64,000 bases of DNA from an uncultured Alteromonadaceae bacterium (GTDB lineage Bacteria > Pseudomonadota > Gammaproteobacteria > Enterobacterales > Alteromonadaceae): positions 62,001 through 126,000 of the forward strand of contig CANLWS010000002.1 of assembly GCA_947494925.1 (NCBI GenBank). The letters are read 5' to 3'. This document shows, one piece after another, positions 38,988 through 48,444 of this stretch. A model generated the notes under the pieces. The model ran no database searches. It had not been told where the DNA came from and saw only the letters and a program-made list of their open reading frames with translations. Both the position numbers and the translations under genes were made by a program. The stretch's first letter is position 1, and the number at the start of each line of letters is the position of its first letter.

Positions 38988-40448
38988 TTAGTGAGATTGG
39001 TTTAACTGATAATCTCGATAAATCTGCCACCATAATGCGGCTTTCTCAGAATTATTCGCAGCTTCATTGGCCTGAGCAAAATTCACCGATGCTGGAATGA
39101 GCCTAGCAGGGTTCATCAGCGCTTGTCGCCAGAGCCTTAAGTAAAGATCAGGGATGTTGGATTGATCATAGAATTCCATAAAAGTCATTTCTCTAACCGG
39201 CTTGTATGCCTGATTTGAATGGTTATTACAGGTTCTAGCGGGACTTAAAACTATTTCATCCGCAGAAGATAGCCACTCAGACATGTCTGCCAATTCAAGG
39301 TTCTCTTGTTCTTTGGCTATCACCACGTTAGGCGCATTTTCAACTACACAATAGTTTTCAGCCAATCCGGTGCTCAAAGGATATTCGTCGACAAAACCAG
39401 CAAAATGCGCCAATTCATGGATGAAAACAGAATAGTTGTCGGCAAGATCCAAAAACATTATTCCATTGTTAACGTTTGCCTTGCCTTGTTCTGCAATTAC
39501 CACCAGGTGACTGAACTCAGCTTTTTCTACCAAAGCCTCAAGCTCAAGCGGCGCACATCCTAATCGTTTTTGTCCTTGCCAGTGTTTGTCACAAGTGACA
39601 TCTTTTGGATCCGCCAGGACAGGAGCGTTCATGCAGATAGGCAAAGTTTCAAGCCTGCTGTCCTGACTAAATTTTTGTTGGAAAGAAGTGGCATTTACCA
39701 AGCCTTCCAGAGATAAAGCCACCATTTGAATTTTAATAGAACAATTAGAGCGAATGACAAAATAATCTTGCAATTCTCGCGTGTCATTTAGTGGTTTTCG
39801 CCAGAATTCCCGAATGTGAGTCAAATAGGTTTGTGCGAGGCGCTGACCAAGAGCAGAAGATTTACTGAATGCTGCGGTAGCCTCTTCAAACTGACTGCTT
39901 CGCCAAAGTAATCGTGCATAAATAAACCCACTGTTTGCGTCAAACTGACTGGCAATTTCAAGCCATGGCAGTGCTTTTTGTTGTTCCTCGCGCAGAAGAA
40001 ACCATTGGTGCAGGGCGATAATCGCAGGTTGATAGCCCTGACTCGCAGATTTTTCCAGCCAGAAAACTTTACTGGACGCCTTGTCAGTCATCAGCGCGAG
40101 TTCGAACTGGCTCTCGGCGTTACCGAGCTCTGCACTTTTTGTGAACATTTTTTTTTGCTGGCTATCTGATAAGGACTGAAGCGCAAGCGTGTGAATAGCC
40201 TCATCTGAATTGAGTTCTGCAGCAATTTCGAGCCAATGAGGATCTGAAGTTAACCTGGCGTAATTACCCAATTCGGATATTGATTCGGCGTCCCCCAGTT
40301 TTGCCGCGAGATACCATAAACTTGCTGGTGCACTATCGATGCTTGCCTGATTTTTTAGCCTGTTAATATCGCGACACTGATCAAATTGCACTATGCAACT
40401 TGTCGAAAGCAGAACTAGCAGATAGAAAAGAACCTTGAGTCTGAACAC
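38988..40448 (-). CDS. Sel1-repeat lipoprotein with M64-like zinc-metallopeptidase site
   Basis: 486-residue exported protein. N-terminal signal with a lipobox-like LLSTSC at about residue 17. Residues about 35-215 are Sel1/TPR-like helical repeats (AKLGDAESISELGNYA, SAELGNAESQFELALM). The second half contains HELAHFAGFVDEYP (H344, E345, H348 and D354-E355-Y356), the HExxH plus downstream D-E-Y of M64 (IgA-peptidase-type) gluzincins, and several Cys pairs suiting a periplasmic fold. Start is GTG, sharing one base with the nlpI stop (TAGTG), so translation is coupled. Substrate unknown; may act on envelope proteins. Confidence 0.72.
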   Translation of the reverse strand: MFRLKVLFYLLVLLSTSCIVQFDQCRDINRLKNQASIDSAPASLWYLAAKLGDAESISELGNYARLTSDPHWLEIAAELNSDEAIHTLALQSLSDSQQKKMFTKSAELGNAESQFELALMTDKASSKVFWLEKSASQGYQPAIIALHQWFLLREEQQKALPWLEIASQFDANSGFIYARLLWRSSQFEEATAAFSKSSALGQRLAQTYLTHIREFWRKPLNDTRELQDYFVIRSNCSIKIQMVALSLEGLVNATSFQQKFSQDSRLETLPICMNAPVLADPKDVTCDKHWQGQKRLGCAPLELEALVEKAEFSHLVVIAEQGKANVNNGIMFLDLADNYSVFIHELAHFAGFVDEYPLSTGLAENYCVVENAPNVVIAKEQENLELADMSEWLSSADEIVLSPARTCNNHSNQAYKPVREMTFMEFYDQSNIPDLYLRLWRQALMNPARLIPASVNFAQANEAANNSEKAALWWQIYRDYQLNQSH

Positions 40449-41347
40449 TACTGAAGATTAATTTCTTTGAAGGTGCTTCTGCGTAAAAGATTAAGCTCCA
40501 ATCTCGCGTATCTATGCTCCACGTACTCGTAAACATTTGTACTCAGAGCAAGTTTGAAATAATTGGAAGCTATGCCTTTGTTTCCTCGCGCAGTATGAAA
40601 TTTTCCAAGATAAAAATACGCCTCACACAAACGGTCTGTGAGTTGTTTTTGGCTTCTCACCCCAGTAGCGAGATTGCTGAGTAATTCATTTTCAGTAACC
40701 TGATTAAGATACAAGTCCACGAGGGAGGTTGCCCAATTCTCCTGATCAAGAGATTGGCGGATGTCTTTCAGGTTTGACATTGCTTTGTCAGTATCAAGTT
40801 CACTCTCTGCAATAAACCGCCACAACGCGCGATAAGGATCCCCTTTATCTTTTGTGTAAAACTCCCCAAAATCACGCACGGCTAAATCAGGTCTTCCTCC
40901 ATAATAGAGTGCAATACCTCTATTCAGGAAGGCGAAATCAAGCTGAGGATTGATATCCAGTGAAGAATCAAATGCCTCATATGCCTGAATAAAATCCATC
41001 TGCTGGGTGTAGTGGATACCAATTGAGTTGTAGGCTTCAGCCATATCGGGCTTGTACTTTATCGCTTGTTCAAAATCAAATTGAGCAAGTCCCGGGAGCC
41101 CAAGACGGTCGTAATGCATGCCTCTTTGAAACAGCAATTCTGCCCGCTCATTATTTTTCAACGGGGCCTGTGCCAAAATCTGATTGTAGCGGGCAATTGC
41201 CATTTGTGATCGCCCATCAGGGGGGGCTGGTTCAGCGAGGAGTAAATTGCTCATCTGCGAACTCGCAGAGATGTTTCCTACCGATGCACAGCCAGTAATG
41301 CTGGAAAGAAAGAGTAAAAATATAACCTGAGCGTGTTTTCGCATCAT
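40448..41347 (-). CDS. nlpI: TPR lipoprotein NlpI
   Basis: 299-residue outer-membrane lipoprotein. Signal peptide with lipobox SSITGCAS (about residues 15-22); TPR repeats over about 50-200 (FQRGMHYDRLGLPGLAQFDF, AYNSIGIHYTQQMDFIQAY, AFLNRGIALYYGGRPDLAV). NlpI scaffolds peptidoglycan endopeptidases and the Prc protease in E. coli; the sequence length and order of repeats match. Here the next gene on the transcript encodes a putative envelope metallopeptidase. Confidence 0.9.
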   Translation of the reverse strand: MMRKHAQVIFLLFLSSITGCASVGNISASSQMSNLLLAEPAPPDGRSQMAIARYNQILAQAPLKNNERAELLFQRGMHYDRLGLPGLAQFDFEQAIKYKPDMAEAYNSIGIHYTQQMDFIQAYEAFDSSLDINPQLDFAFLNRGIALYYGGRPDLAVRDFGEFYTKDKGDPYRALWRFIAESELDTDKAMSNLKDIRQSLDQENWATSLVDLYLNQVTENELLSNLATGVRSQKQLTDRLCEAYFYLGKFHTARGNKGIASNYFKLALSTNVYEYVEHRYARLELNLLRRSTFKEINLQ

Positions 41348-41565
41348 TGAATAGGGATTCTCTTAAAGACTTATTTTTGGTCAGTTGATGACTTCATAAA
41401 GTAGCTGTAACTAGAGGCTTAGGGTCGCGTATTTGACCTTCAAAGTAAAGTCACAGCGAAGGGTCATCGTGCAAAATAGCGAATAAAAATCGAATAATAC
41501 TTGTAAGCAATAGTAAACTTGTCGCAAACTCTGTCGTCCCTGTTAATACTTGAAGGGGCAAATGC
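41348..41565. other. Divergent intergenic region nlpI/cdd
   Basis: 218 bases between nlpI (-) and cytidine deaminase (+). It holds the cdd ribosome-binding site (AAGGGG, 41553-41558) and presumably both promoters; I see no clear promoter or operator. Confidence 0.35.
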
Positions 41566-41988
41566 TTGCCAAAACTAACAAACCAAACTATTCAATTACT
41601 CTCGGAACTGGCGTTTTCTGCCCAGGCAAAGTCGTATTCACCGTATTCAAAGTTTAAAGTTGGTGCTGCACTTATCACTGATGGAGAACAACTCTTTTCA
41701 GGCTGTAATGTTGAAAATGCATCATATCCATTAGGACAGTGCGCAGAATCAAGCGCAATATCAGCAATGATAAATGGCGGAGGCTCCCGGATAAAAGAAA
41801 TACTCATTGCCAGCCCAAATGATGACTTCTGTGCGCCATGCGGAGGATGTAGGCAAAAGATCCGCGAATTTGCAGATGGTAATACACTTGTTCACCTTGT
41901 GACCAAACATGGCAAAGTTAAAACTGTGACTATTTCTGAATTGTTGCCATTGGCGTTTACAGAACAGGATACTAAAAAACTGTCATAA
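41566..41988 (+). CDS. cdd: Cytidine deaminase
   Basis: 140-residue tetrameric-type cytidine deaminase converting (deoxy)cytidine to (deoxy)uridine in pyrimidine salvage. Zinc ligands C59, C92 and C95 with catalytic E61 appear in NVENASYPLGQCAESSAI and APCGGCRQKI. The start is TTG at 41566, 7 bases after AAGGGG; the ATG four bases earlier is out of frame, and an in-frame stop lies just upstream. The length is that of the single-domain (Bacillus/human) form rather than the two-domain E. coli enzyme (294 residues). Confidence 0.95.
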   Translation: MPKLTNQTIQLLSELAFSAQAKSYSPYSKFKVGAALITDGEQLFSGCNVENASYPLGQCAESSAISAMINGGGSRIKEILIASPNDDFCAPCGGCRQKIREFADGNTLVHLVTKHGKVKTVTISELLPLAFTEQDTKKLS

Positions 41989-42054
41989 GGTACGTTTCGA
42001 AATCGGTTCATCTCGCTAAACTATTCCAGATTAATCAATAGAAAGGTATCCGGG

Positions 42055-43296
42055 ATGTTTAGCAGGCTGATTAAGAACTGGATTGGGTCTGGAATAGACC
42101 GGCTGCATCCACTCAGCATAGATCCAATTCGCATAGCCAACGCGCTCTCTTTATGGATAGCGATGGTTTTAATATCACAAATCCCTATCCTGATTTCGTA
42201 TTGGTCTGTCTTTGGGCATAGACTTATGCCGTTGCTTTTTGCTTGCCTGGTGATGGTTTTAGCTATTCCCATATGCAATTACTTTAAGAAGTTCTTCCTA
42301 GCTCGCAATCTATTGGTAGCAAGTTTCAGCATTTATATATGCGCTTCAACCTTCATCTGGAACGTTAATCTGGGAACACAGTATTTCCTGTTGTTAGGCG
42401 TATTTGCCTGTCCCTTCTTTTATTTCCCGCGAGAAAATCGACTGTCACTAACCAACATGATTTTATTTATTGGCTTGTTTTTCATACTTGAAACGTATTT
42501 TTCACTTCAGCTAGGAAATAAAGTGCAATCCGCTGAAAACTTTTCAGGTTTGAGGCACACCAATATTCTGTTGTTTTGCATATCGACACTGGTATGCAGC
42601 TTTTTTATTCAGCGCAACACGAAAATCAGTTGGTTGAAACAACACAAAGACAGTAAAAAGTCGCAGCAACTATTAGAAAATACCTTTCCGAAGGCCTTTG
42701 TTGATAATTTAAAAACAGATGCACCTATACTCAAAAAGCACTTGCCCCAAGTAACCGTTCTATTTGCTGATATTCAGGGATTCACTGACTTGTGTCAGCA
42801 ACAGTCAACCCATGGCATAGTCTGCTTACTCGATGATCTGTACTCCAGATTTGACAGCATAACTACCTCTTTTGGACTGGAGAAAATCAAAACTATTGGT
42901 GATGAATACATGGCCGTATCCGGCGCACCTAACTTCACTCATCAACACGCCGAGCTCGCCTGTCTGTGTGCACTTGAGATGCAAAAGTGCTATGCAATAT
43001 TTTGTCAAGACAACAATCTAAAAACGGGTTTGCGAATCGGCCTGGCCAGTGGAAACGTAGTAGCCGGTATGATTGGAACGGACAAATACAGCTATGATGT
43101 ATGGGGCAACGCAGTTAACCTGGCTGCCAGAATGCAGAAGTTGGGGGAAACAGGTAAGATCCAAGTTAGTCAGGTGACTGCTGAATTAGCAATGCACCTG
43201 TTTCAATTCTCCTTACGAGGCGAAATCCTCGTCAAAGGGCTGGGTAAAATAAAGGCTTACTGGCTAATTTCTGAGAACCAAAATGTACAAACTTAA
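42055..43296 (+). CDS. Class III adenylate/guanylate cyclase, membrane-bound
   Basis: 413-residue cyclase making cAMP or cGMP. Residues 1-190 hold about six transmembrane helices with no large periplasmic domain; a short linker leads to the catalytic domain (about 230-405). The metal-binding aspartates are D239 (VTVLFADIQGFTD) and D283 (KIKTIGDEYMAVSG); K279 and the following YDVWGNAVNLAARM motif (Asp, Asn and Arg) fit adenine selection and transition-state binding. ATG has an AAAGG site upstream. The end overlaps the roxA start by 14 bases, so the two are co-translated. cAMP is the likelier product. Confidence 0.93.
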   Translation: MFSRLIKNWIGSGIDRLHPLSIDPIRIANALSLWIAMVLISQIPILISYWSVFGHRLMPLLFACLVMVLAIPICNYFKKFFLARNLLVASFSIYICASTFIWNVNLGTQYFLLLGVFACPFFYFPRENRLSLTNMILFIGLFFILETYFSLQLGNKVQSAENFSGLRHTNILLFCISTLVCSFFIQRNTKISWLKQHKDSKKSQQLLENTFPKAFVDNLKTDAPILKKHLPQVTVLFADIQGFTDLCQQQSTHGIVCLLDDLYSRFDSITTSFGLEKIKTIGDEYMAVSGAPNFTHQHAELACLCALEMQKCYAIFCQDNNLKTGLRIGLASGNVVAGMIGTDKYSYDVWGNAVNLAARMQKLGETGKIQVSQVTAELAMHLFQFSLRGEILVKGLGKIKAYWLISENQNVQT

Positions 43297-44431
43297 TAAA
43301 TTCGATGCCGAAGTATTCTTACAAACTTACTGGCAGAAAAGGCCCGTTGTCATCAGACAGGCCTTTGTTGATTTTCAGGATCCCTTAGATGAGCATGAGC
43401 TTGCAGGCCTTGCCCAGGAAGAAAGTATCGATTCAAGAATTGTTTCTCGTCAAGACCAAAGCTGGCAACTCACACAAGGACCATTCGATGATTTTACTGA
43501 ACATTGCCAAGGCCAGTGGAGCCTACTTGTTCAAAATGTCGATGGCTATAGCGAAGATGCAGAGTCACTGCTAAACGCCTTTGATTTTATACCTGCTTGG
43601 CGAACAGACGATTTAATGGTGAGTTTTTCTGTCGCCGGTGCTGGAGTGGGTCCTCATCTTGACCAGTACGATGTTTTTATAATTCAGGGCAAAGGTTCCA
43701 GGCATTGGAAAGTTGGTGAGAACAAGGAGTACAACGAACACACTCCCCACCCAAAGCTCAAACAAGTATCATCATTTGAGCCAATAATTGATGAAGTATT
43801 ACATCCAGGAGACATGATTTATATTCCCCCTGGGTTCCCTCATGACGGCGTTGCAAAAGATGAATGCTTGAATTATTCAGTCGGTTTTCGTGCTCCGAAC
43901 CAACAGGAATTGCTTTCGTCGTTTGCAGATTACGCACTTGATACCACTTATTTCCAGCAGCGATATTCAGATCCGGATTTGGTACTCAGAGAAAAGTCTA
44001 GTGAAATAAAACAACATGAAGTCACGAGATTACGCGAAATGTTGCTTAAAATGATCAATTCCAATCATTTTGAAGAATTTCTCGGTAGTTACTTGAGTCG
44101 TTCAAATCATTGCGAAAACGAACAACAAAATGGTGACATGGCCTTTGAAGAGGAAGAAATCATTCTGATGTTCGGCAATAATCAAAGTTTCTATCGAGCT
44201 TCTGGAGTAAAGTCAGTTTATATCGAGAACGAGTCCAATGCTGAAACAGAAGTGTCTGTTTTTGTAAACGAAATAGCCATTAGTGTGCCTAAAAAACAAC
44301 TCAATGCTGTCTTAAAATTACTAAATCAATCAGATTGGTCTCCAAAATTGGAAATTACCAACGAAAATAGTATATTTTTTGTTCAACTTATGACTACACT
44401 AGTTAATGCGGGGTTATGGTACCCTGAATAG
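43283..44431 (+). CDS. roxA: Cupin-4/JmjC ribosomal protein L16 arginine hydroxylase (RoxA/YcfD-like)
   Basis: 382-residue 2-oxoglutarate/Fe(II)-dependent oxygenase of the cupin-4 family; YcfD/RoxA hydroxylates an arginine of ribosomal protein uL16. The N-terminus has YWQKRPVVIRQAF, followed by VGPHLDQYDVFIIQGKGSRH containing the H-x-D iron ligands, then YIPPGFPHDGVA with the distal His. The C-terminal winged-helix domain follows (about residues 255-382). Length equals E. coli YcfD (373). The start lies within the cyclase gene. A GNAT acetyltransferase follows at 9 bases. Confidence 0.92.
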   Translation: MYKLNKFDAEVFLQTYWQKRPVVIRQAFVDFQDPLDEHELAGLAQEESIDSRIVSRQDQSWQLTQGPFDDFTEHCQGQWSLLVQNVDGYSEDAESLLNAFDFIPAWRTDDLMVSFSVAGAGVGPHLDQYDVFIIQGKGSRHWKVGENKEYNEHTPHPKLKQVSSFEPIIDEVLHPGDMIYIPPGFPHDGVAKDECLNYSVGFRAPNQQELLSSFADYALDTTYFQQRYSDPDLVLREKSSEIKQHEVTRLREMLLKMINSNHFEEFLGSYLSRSNHCENEQQNGDMAFEEEEIILMFGNNQSFYRASGVKSVYIENESNAETEVSVFVNEIAISVPKKQLNAVLKLLNQSDWSPKLEITNENSIFFVQLMTTLVNAGLWYPE

Positions 44432-44440
44432 GAGACCCAA

Positions 44441-44899
44441 ATGACGTTTACAGCAGAAAACGTCGACTGGGGAGAAGCAAAACACAAACTCAGTAAATTA
44501 AGAGAAAAGGTATTTGTTTACGAGTGGCGAATTCCCAAAGAATGTGAATTCGATCAGCATGACAACACATCATTTCATGTGTTAGTGCGGGACGAAACCA
44601 ACCTGGAAATTGCTACTGGCAGAATTACACCAAATGGTGAAATAGGCAGAATAGCTGTCGTGCCGAGCTATCGTGGACCAGAAGTTTACCAGACACTCTT
44701 TCAGGCGTTGATTGAGATAGCCAAACAACATAGTTTGGAAACCGTATCAGTTCAATGTGAGTTGGAAGGTGTTAAATATTATCAACAACAAGGATTCCGA
44801 CCAGTCGGCACAGTTTATATGGACGCGGGCATTCCTCGCCAGAGAATGTCAGTTATGATAACGGAGTTTTCATTACCTAAAGTCGAATTGACTCACTAG
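44441..44899 (+). CDS. GNAT-family N-acetyltransferase
   Basis: 152-residue acetyltransferase. The acetyl-CoA site lies in IGRIAVVPSYRGPEVYQTLF (about residues 66-85), corresponding to the beta-4/alpha-3 pyrophosphate loop (with a Gly-x-x-Gly-type variation), and the C-terminal KYYQQQGFRPVG is a typical beta-6/alpha-4 segment. A strong ribosome-binding site (AGGAGAC) follows the roxA stop; the gene is the last of a cyclase-roxA-GNAT transcript. Pairing with RoxA suggests a protein or translation-related target, but that is inference. Confidence 0.9.
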   Translation: MTFTAENVDWGEAKHKLSKLREKVFVYEWRIPKECEFDQHDNTSFHVLVRDETNLEIATGRITPNGEIGRIAVVPSYRGPEVYQTLFQALIEIAKQHSLETVSVQCELEGVKYYQQQGFRPVGTVYMDAGIPRQRMSVMITEFSLPKVELTH

Positions 44900-44920
44900 G
44901 ACAAGGCGTCAGCCTTGCCC
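44899..44920. repeat. Imperfect inverted repeat between convergent genes
   Basis: GGACAAGGC-GTCA-GCCTTGCCC, nine pairs with one mismatch, at the end of the GNAT gene and ahead of the convergent DUF4826-like gene. No T run follows on either strand, so it is not a canonical terminator; it may be a stem stabilising mRNA ends. Confidence 0.45.
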
Positions 44921-44948
44921 TGGTGGCACTTTAGCTTTTATCCCGGAC

Positions 44949-45368
44949 TCAGGCATTAGCCCACAATTTTTCGTCAGATTGAATTTCGTATAAACCTTCA
45001 GCACGTGTTTCCAACAAGTCAGCAAACTCCAACTGGGTTTTGTCTGTTGTACCTGAACGGCGAATATTCTCCGACTTAAGCTGCCAATTGAATGAAAATC
45101 GACGTATCGCCTCTCTGGCCGTTTTTTCAGCTTCATATGGCATGAAATCACAAGGTACGTCGCCACTTATCACCCAATGAAATTTATTATCGCTGGCTTT
45201 AATTTTCCAAACTGCCAAATAAGGTGCCAGATAACGGCTCTCTTCAGTTACCACAGATTCAAACAGAACCCCATTTTCTGCCAAGTGTTTATTTGCTCGC
45301 TGAAATTGCTCTCTAACCCATTGAGATAAACCTTCCTGGTCCATTTTTTGAGGATTTTCTTCTGTCAT
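44949..45368 (-). CDS. DUF4826-like protein
   Basis: 139-residue soluble protein. The mid-region (ESRYLAPYLAVWKIKASDNK, then WVISGDVPCDFMPYEAEKTA) and the helical tail match my memory of the DUF4826 family found in Shewanella and Alteromonas; the family identification is a guess by pattern. Function unknown. It lies 28 bases after the upstream ydiJ gene on the same strand and may share its transcript... orientation and spacing allow it to be read with ydiJ only if transcription enters from upstream of ydiJ, since ydiJ starts further right. Confidence 0.6.
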   Translation of the reverse strand: MTEENPQKMDQEGLSQWVREQFQRANKHLAENGVLFESVVTEESRYLAPYLAVWKIKASDNKFHWVISGDVPCDFMPYEAEKTAREAIRRFSFNWQLKSENIRRSGTTDKTQLEFADLLETRAEGLYEIQSDEKLWANA

Positions 45369-45396
45369 GTTATTGCCTTTTATTTTTCGTATTTAG

Positions 45397-48300
45397 TTAC
45401 GATTGTTGTAATAATTCGTTCAATAATTGAACTGGATGTCTCGGTTTAAAACCATCCAGTCTTGCCACCTGGCTCCGGCACGAATATCCGGTCACCAGTA
45501 TTTGTTCAGTTTCATAGCTGGTAATTGCTGACTGCCAGCTCAAGTTGTAAATTCCAGTGGATTCTTCAATATGGCTGGATTCGTGTCCAAAAGTTCCAGC
45601 CATGCCACAACATCCTAGTGGTACAGAGGTTAATTTCAAACCAAGACGGCTGAAAATTTCCTGCCATTCCCTCTCGCTTGTGGGCAAGGCGGTTTTCTCT
45701 GTGCAATGGGAAAACAAAACAAAATCTTTACGATTTTTTTTATTCTCGGACAAGTCCGATTGCGACAAAGATATTTTGGAAAGCCATTCATGCGCCAATA
45801 ACACGCTGAAATCACCTCGTTCCTGACCTAAAATCTTGCTGTATTCATCTCGATAGCATAGGACAAGAGATGCATCGACACCGAGCATAGGTATCTTTAA
45901 TTCTGCCACTTTATTAAGAAATTCTGCAGAACTCCTGGCTGTATTGGCAAATCTCGTCAGAAATCCTTTTACATGTTGTGGTTTGCCATTTGGTTTAAAT
46001 GGCAAAATAATCGGGTCAAAACCAAGTTTCTGTATGCAGGAAGCAAAATCAGCCACCAGTTGAGCCTCATAAAAGCTGGTAAAGGGATCCTGGACTAACA
46101 GAACCTTCCGCCGTTTTTCAGAATCATCAAGCTGACTCAACTTACTTAGATTAAATTCTTCCAGCGAAAGTCCGTATTGGTGCTGTACCAATGTGGGAAA
46201 TGACAACAAGGGGGCATCAACATAACCCACAACTTTTTTCACCAGCCACTTGCTAAGAGCCAAATCCTGTAAAAAATTGATCAATCTGGGTGCTTTAGCC
46301 ATAACAGGTGCCATAGTTTCTATATTTACCACCAGATGGTCTTTAAGTGGTCGCAAATACCTTTGGTAGTATATTGATAGAAAGCGGGCCCGGAATCCGG
46401 GAACATCGACATTTACAGGGCACTGATTTGCGCAGGCTTTACATGCCAGACACCCTTCCATGACTTCCAATACTTCATGGGAAAAATCATTTTTCTGAAA
46501 TTTATCTGTGCTGTAACGCAACCGTTCAAACCATGTATAAGATTGCTCACCGCTTTCAAGCTGCTCCAAATCAACGTTTTCCCTGTTTAACAGCCTCAAC
46601 CATTCCCTTATCATGCCAGCCCTTCCTTTTGGACTATGGCGACGATCACGGGTTATTTTACTTGAAGGACACATTGGTGATGTGGTGTCGTAGTTGTAAC
46701 ACAGGCCATTGCCGTTGCAACTCATGGCAGGCTCAAAACTATCACGCACGGTAACAGGAATTTGGCGGTCAAAGTCTGCGCGTTTTTGGTCAGATACTTT
46801 GACGAGCCTGGCATTCGAATCCAATGGTGTACAAATCTTTCCGGGATTCATTTGATTGTGAGGGTCAAAGGCAGTTTTTATCTTCCTGAGTTCGTTAAAC
46901 AATGTATCACCGAAAAATGCCGGCCCATACTCGCTTCGGTAGCCTTTACCATGCTCACCCCACATTAATCCGCCATATTTGGCAACGAGCGCTACCACCT
47001 GGTCGGAAATATCAAGCATCAATGCTTCCTGTTGTGGATCACATAAATCCAACGCGGGCCTAACATGTAACACACCTGCATCAACATGGCCGAACATCCC
47101 ATACTGCAATCCTTTGGCATCCAATAAAGCCCGGAACTCCATAATAAAATCGGCTAGATTCTCAGGCGGAACAGCAGTGTCCTCAGCAAATGCAATGGGT
47201 TTTTGCCAGCCTTTTGCCTTACCAAGTAAGCCTACTGCCTTCTTACGCATTGCGTAGATTTTACCAATTTCTGCGGTATCGTAAGTTAATTGGAAGCCGA
47301 TAAGCCCGTGTTCACCTTTTTCTGTTGCCCTGTGCAAATTGGTACAAAGCTCATTAATCTTTGTCTCGATTTCACCCTGATCATTGCTATTGTATTCCAC
47401 CATATTCAGACCCAGCACCTGTTTATCAGGCACGTCCTGAATCAAGTTTTCAACCGAGTGCCAGATAATGTCTTGTCTGGCCAGGTTCAGTACTTTACTG
47501 TCCACGGTTTCCACCGATGTTGCTTGTGCTGCGACCATATGAGGAGCATGTCGAAGGGCAGATTCAAACGAGTCATACTTTATGTTTAACAACGCTTTGT
47601 GTTTAGCTATAGGTGTAATGTTTAGCTTTGCTTCGGCAACAAAGGCAAGCGATCCTTCAGAACCTGTAATCACGCGACCAACATCAAAACTATCTAAAGA
47701 TTCGTCCAGTGTGTGCTCAAGATCATAGCCTGTAAGGAAGCGGTTCAAACGAGGAAATTTAGACAGTATGAGATCCCGTTTTCCAACACAGCTATCCAGT
47801 AATTGCGCCGCAATCTTACCCGCAGAATCACCCGAATTAGCCTGCTGCTCTATCTCAGCTATAGGTTGACGATGAGTGCTAATTTTAGTCCCATCAGCAA
47901 GAATCGCTGTCAGAGCAAGCACGTGATCGCTGGTTTTACCGTACACCAAGGATCCTTGCCCTGAGGCATCAGTGTTAATCATGCCACCTATTGTAGCCCG
48001 GTTACTGGTGGATAAATCTGGCGCGAAAAAGAAACCATAGGGTTTCAAAGCATCATTTAACTGATCCTTGACCACACCAGCCTGCACTTTGACCCAGGAC
48101 TCATCAGGGTTAATTTCAAGAATTTGATTCATGTGACGGGAAACATCCACCACCAAACCAGAGGTTAAAGATTGTCCATTAGTTCCCGTACCACCACCTC
48201 GTGCGCTGAACTGAACCTGTATATGTTGTTTGGCCAATTGACCAATAAGCATCAGGTCGTCAACATGCCTGGGAAACACTACAGCTTGAGGCAGCTGCTG

Positions 48301-48444
48301 ATAGATGGAGTTATCGGTCGCAACCGCCAACCTGCTTGAGTATTGGGTTTCAATTTCTCCGCGGAATCCAGACACACTTAACGCGTCTAAATATTCGACA
48401 TAGACTTTTTCGAGCGCCGATTCTGGATTGAGTGCAGGTAACAT
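45397..48444 (-). CDS. ydiJ: D-2-hydroxyglutarate dehydrogenase YdiJ (FAD/4Fe-4S)
   Basis: 1015-residue flavoprotein, matching E. coli YdiJ (1018 residues). N-terminal FAD-binding domain of the PCMH/VAO type (about residues 50-270) with SARGGGTGTNGQSLTSGLVV, a C-terminal cap (about 300-540), and an iron-sulphur domain with CLACKACANQCPVNVDVPGF (about 665-684), then the CCG-type heterodisulphide-like region ending GCCGMAGTFGHES. It oxidises D-2-hydroxyglutarate (formed by SerA) to 2-oxoglutarate, passing electrons to the quinone pool. Monocistronic or followed by the DUF4826-like gene. Confidence 0.94.
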   Translation of the reverse strand: MLPALNPESALEKVYVEYLDALSVSGFRGEIETQYSSRLAVATDNSIYQQLPQAVVFPRHVDDLMLIGQLAKQHIQVQFSARGGGTGTNGQSLTSGLVVDVSRHMNQILEINPDESWVKVQAGVVKDQLNDALKPYGFFFAPDLSTSNRATIGGMINTDASGQGSLVYGKTSDHVLALTAILADGTKISTHRQPIAEIEQQANSGDSAGKIAAQLLDSCVGKRDLILSKFPRLNRFLTGYDLEHTLDESLDSFDVGRVITGSEGSLAFVAEAKLNITPIAKHKALLNIKYDSFESALRHAPHMVAAQATSVETVDSKVLNLARQDIIWHSVENLIQDVPDKQVLGLNMVEYNSNDQGEIETKINELCTNLHRATEKGEHGLIGFQLTYDTAEIGKIYAMRKKAVGLLGKAKGWQKPIAFAEDTAVPPENLADFIMEFRALLDAKGLQYGMFGHVDAGVLHVRPALDLCDPQQEALMLDISDQVVALVAKYGGLMWGEHGKGYRSEYGPAFFGDTLFNELRKIKTAFDPHNQMNPGKICTPLDSNARLVKVSDQKRADFDRQIPVTVRDSFEPAMSCNGNGLCYNYDTTSPMCPSSKITRDRRHSPKGRAGMIREWLRLLNRENVDLEQLESGEQSYTWFERLRYSTDKFQKNDFSHEVLEVMEGCLACKACANQCPVNVDVPGFRARFLSIYYQRYLRPLKDHLVVNIETMAPVMAKAPRLINFLQDLALSKWLVKKVVGYVDAPLLSFPTLVQHQYGLSLEEFNLSKLSQLDDSEKRRKVLLVQDPFTSFYEAQLVADFASCIQKLGFDPIILPFKPNGKPQHVKGFLTRFANTARSSAEFLNKVAELKIPMLGVDASLVLCYRDEYSKILGQERGDFSVLLAHEWLSKISLSQSDLSENKKNRKDFVLFSHCTEKTALPTSEREWQEIFSRLGLKLTSVPLGCCGMAGTFGHESSHIEESTGIYNLSWQSAITSYETEQILVTGYSCRSQVARLDGFKPRHPVQLLNELLQQS

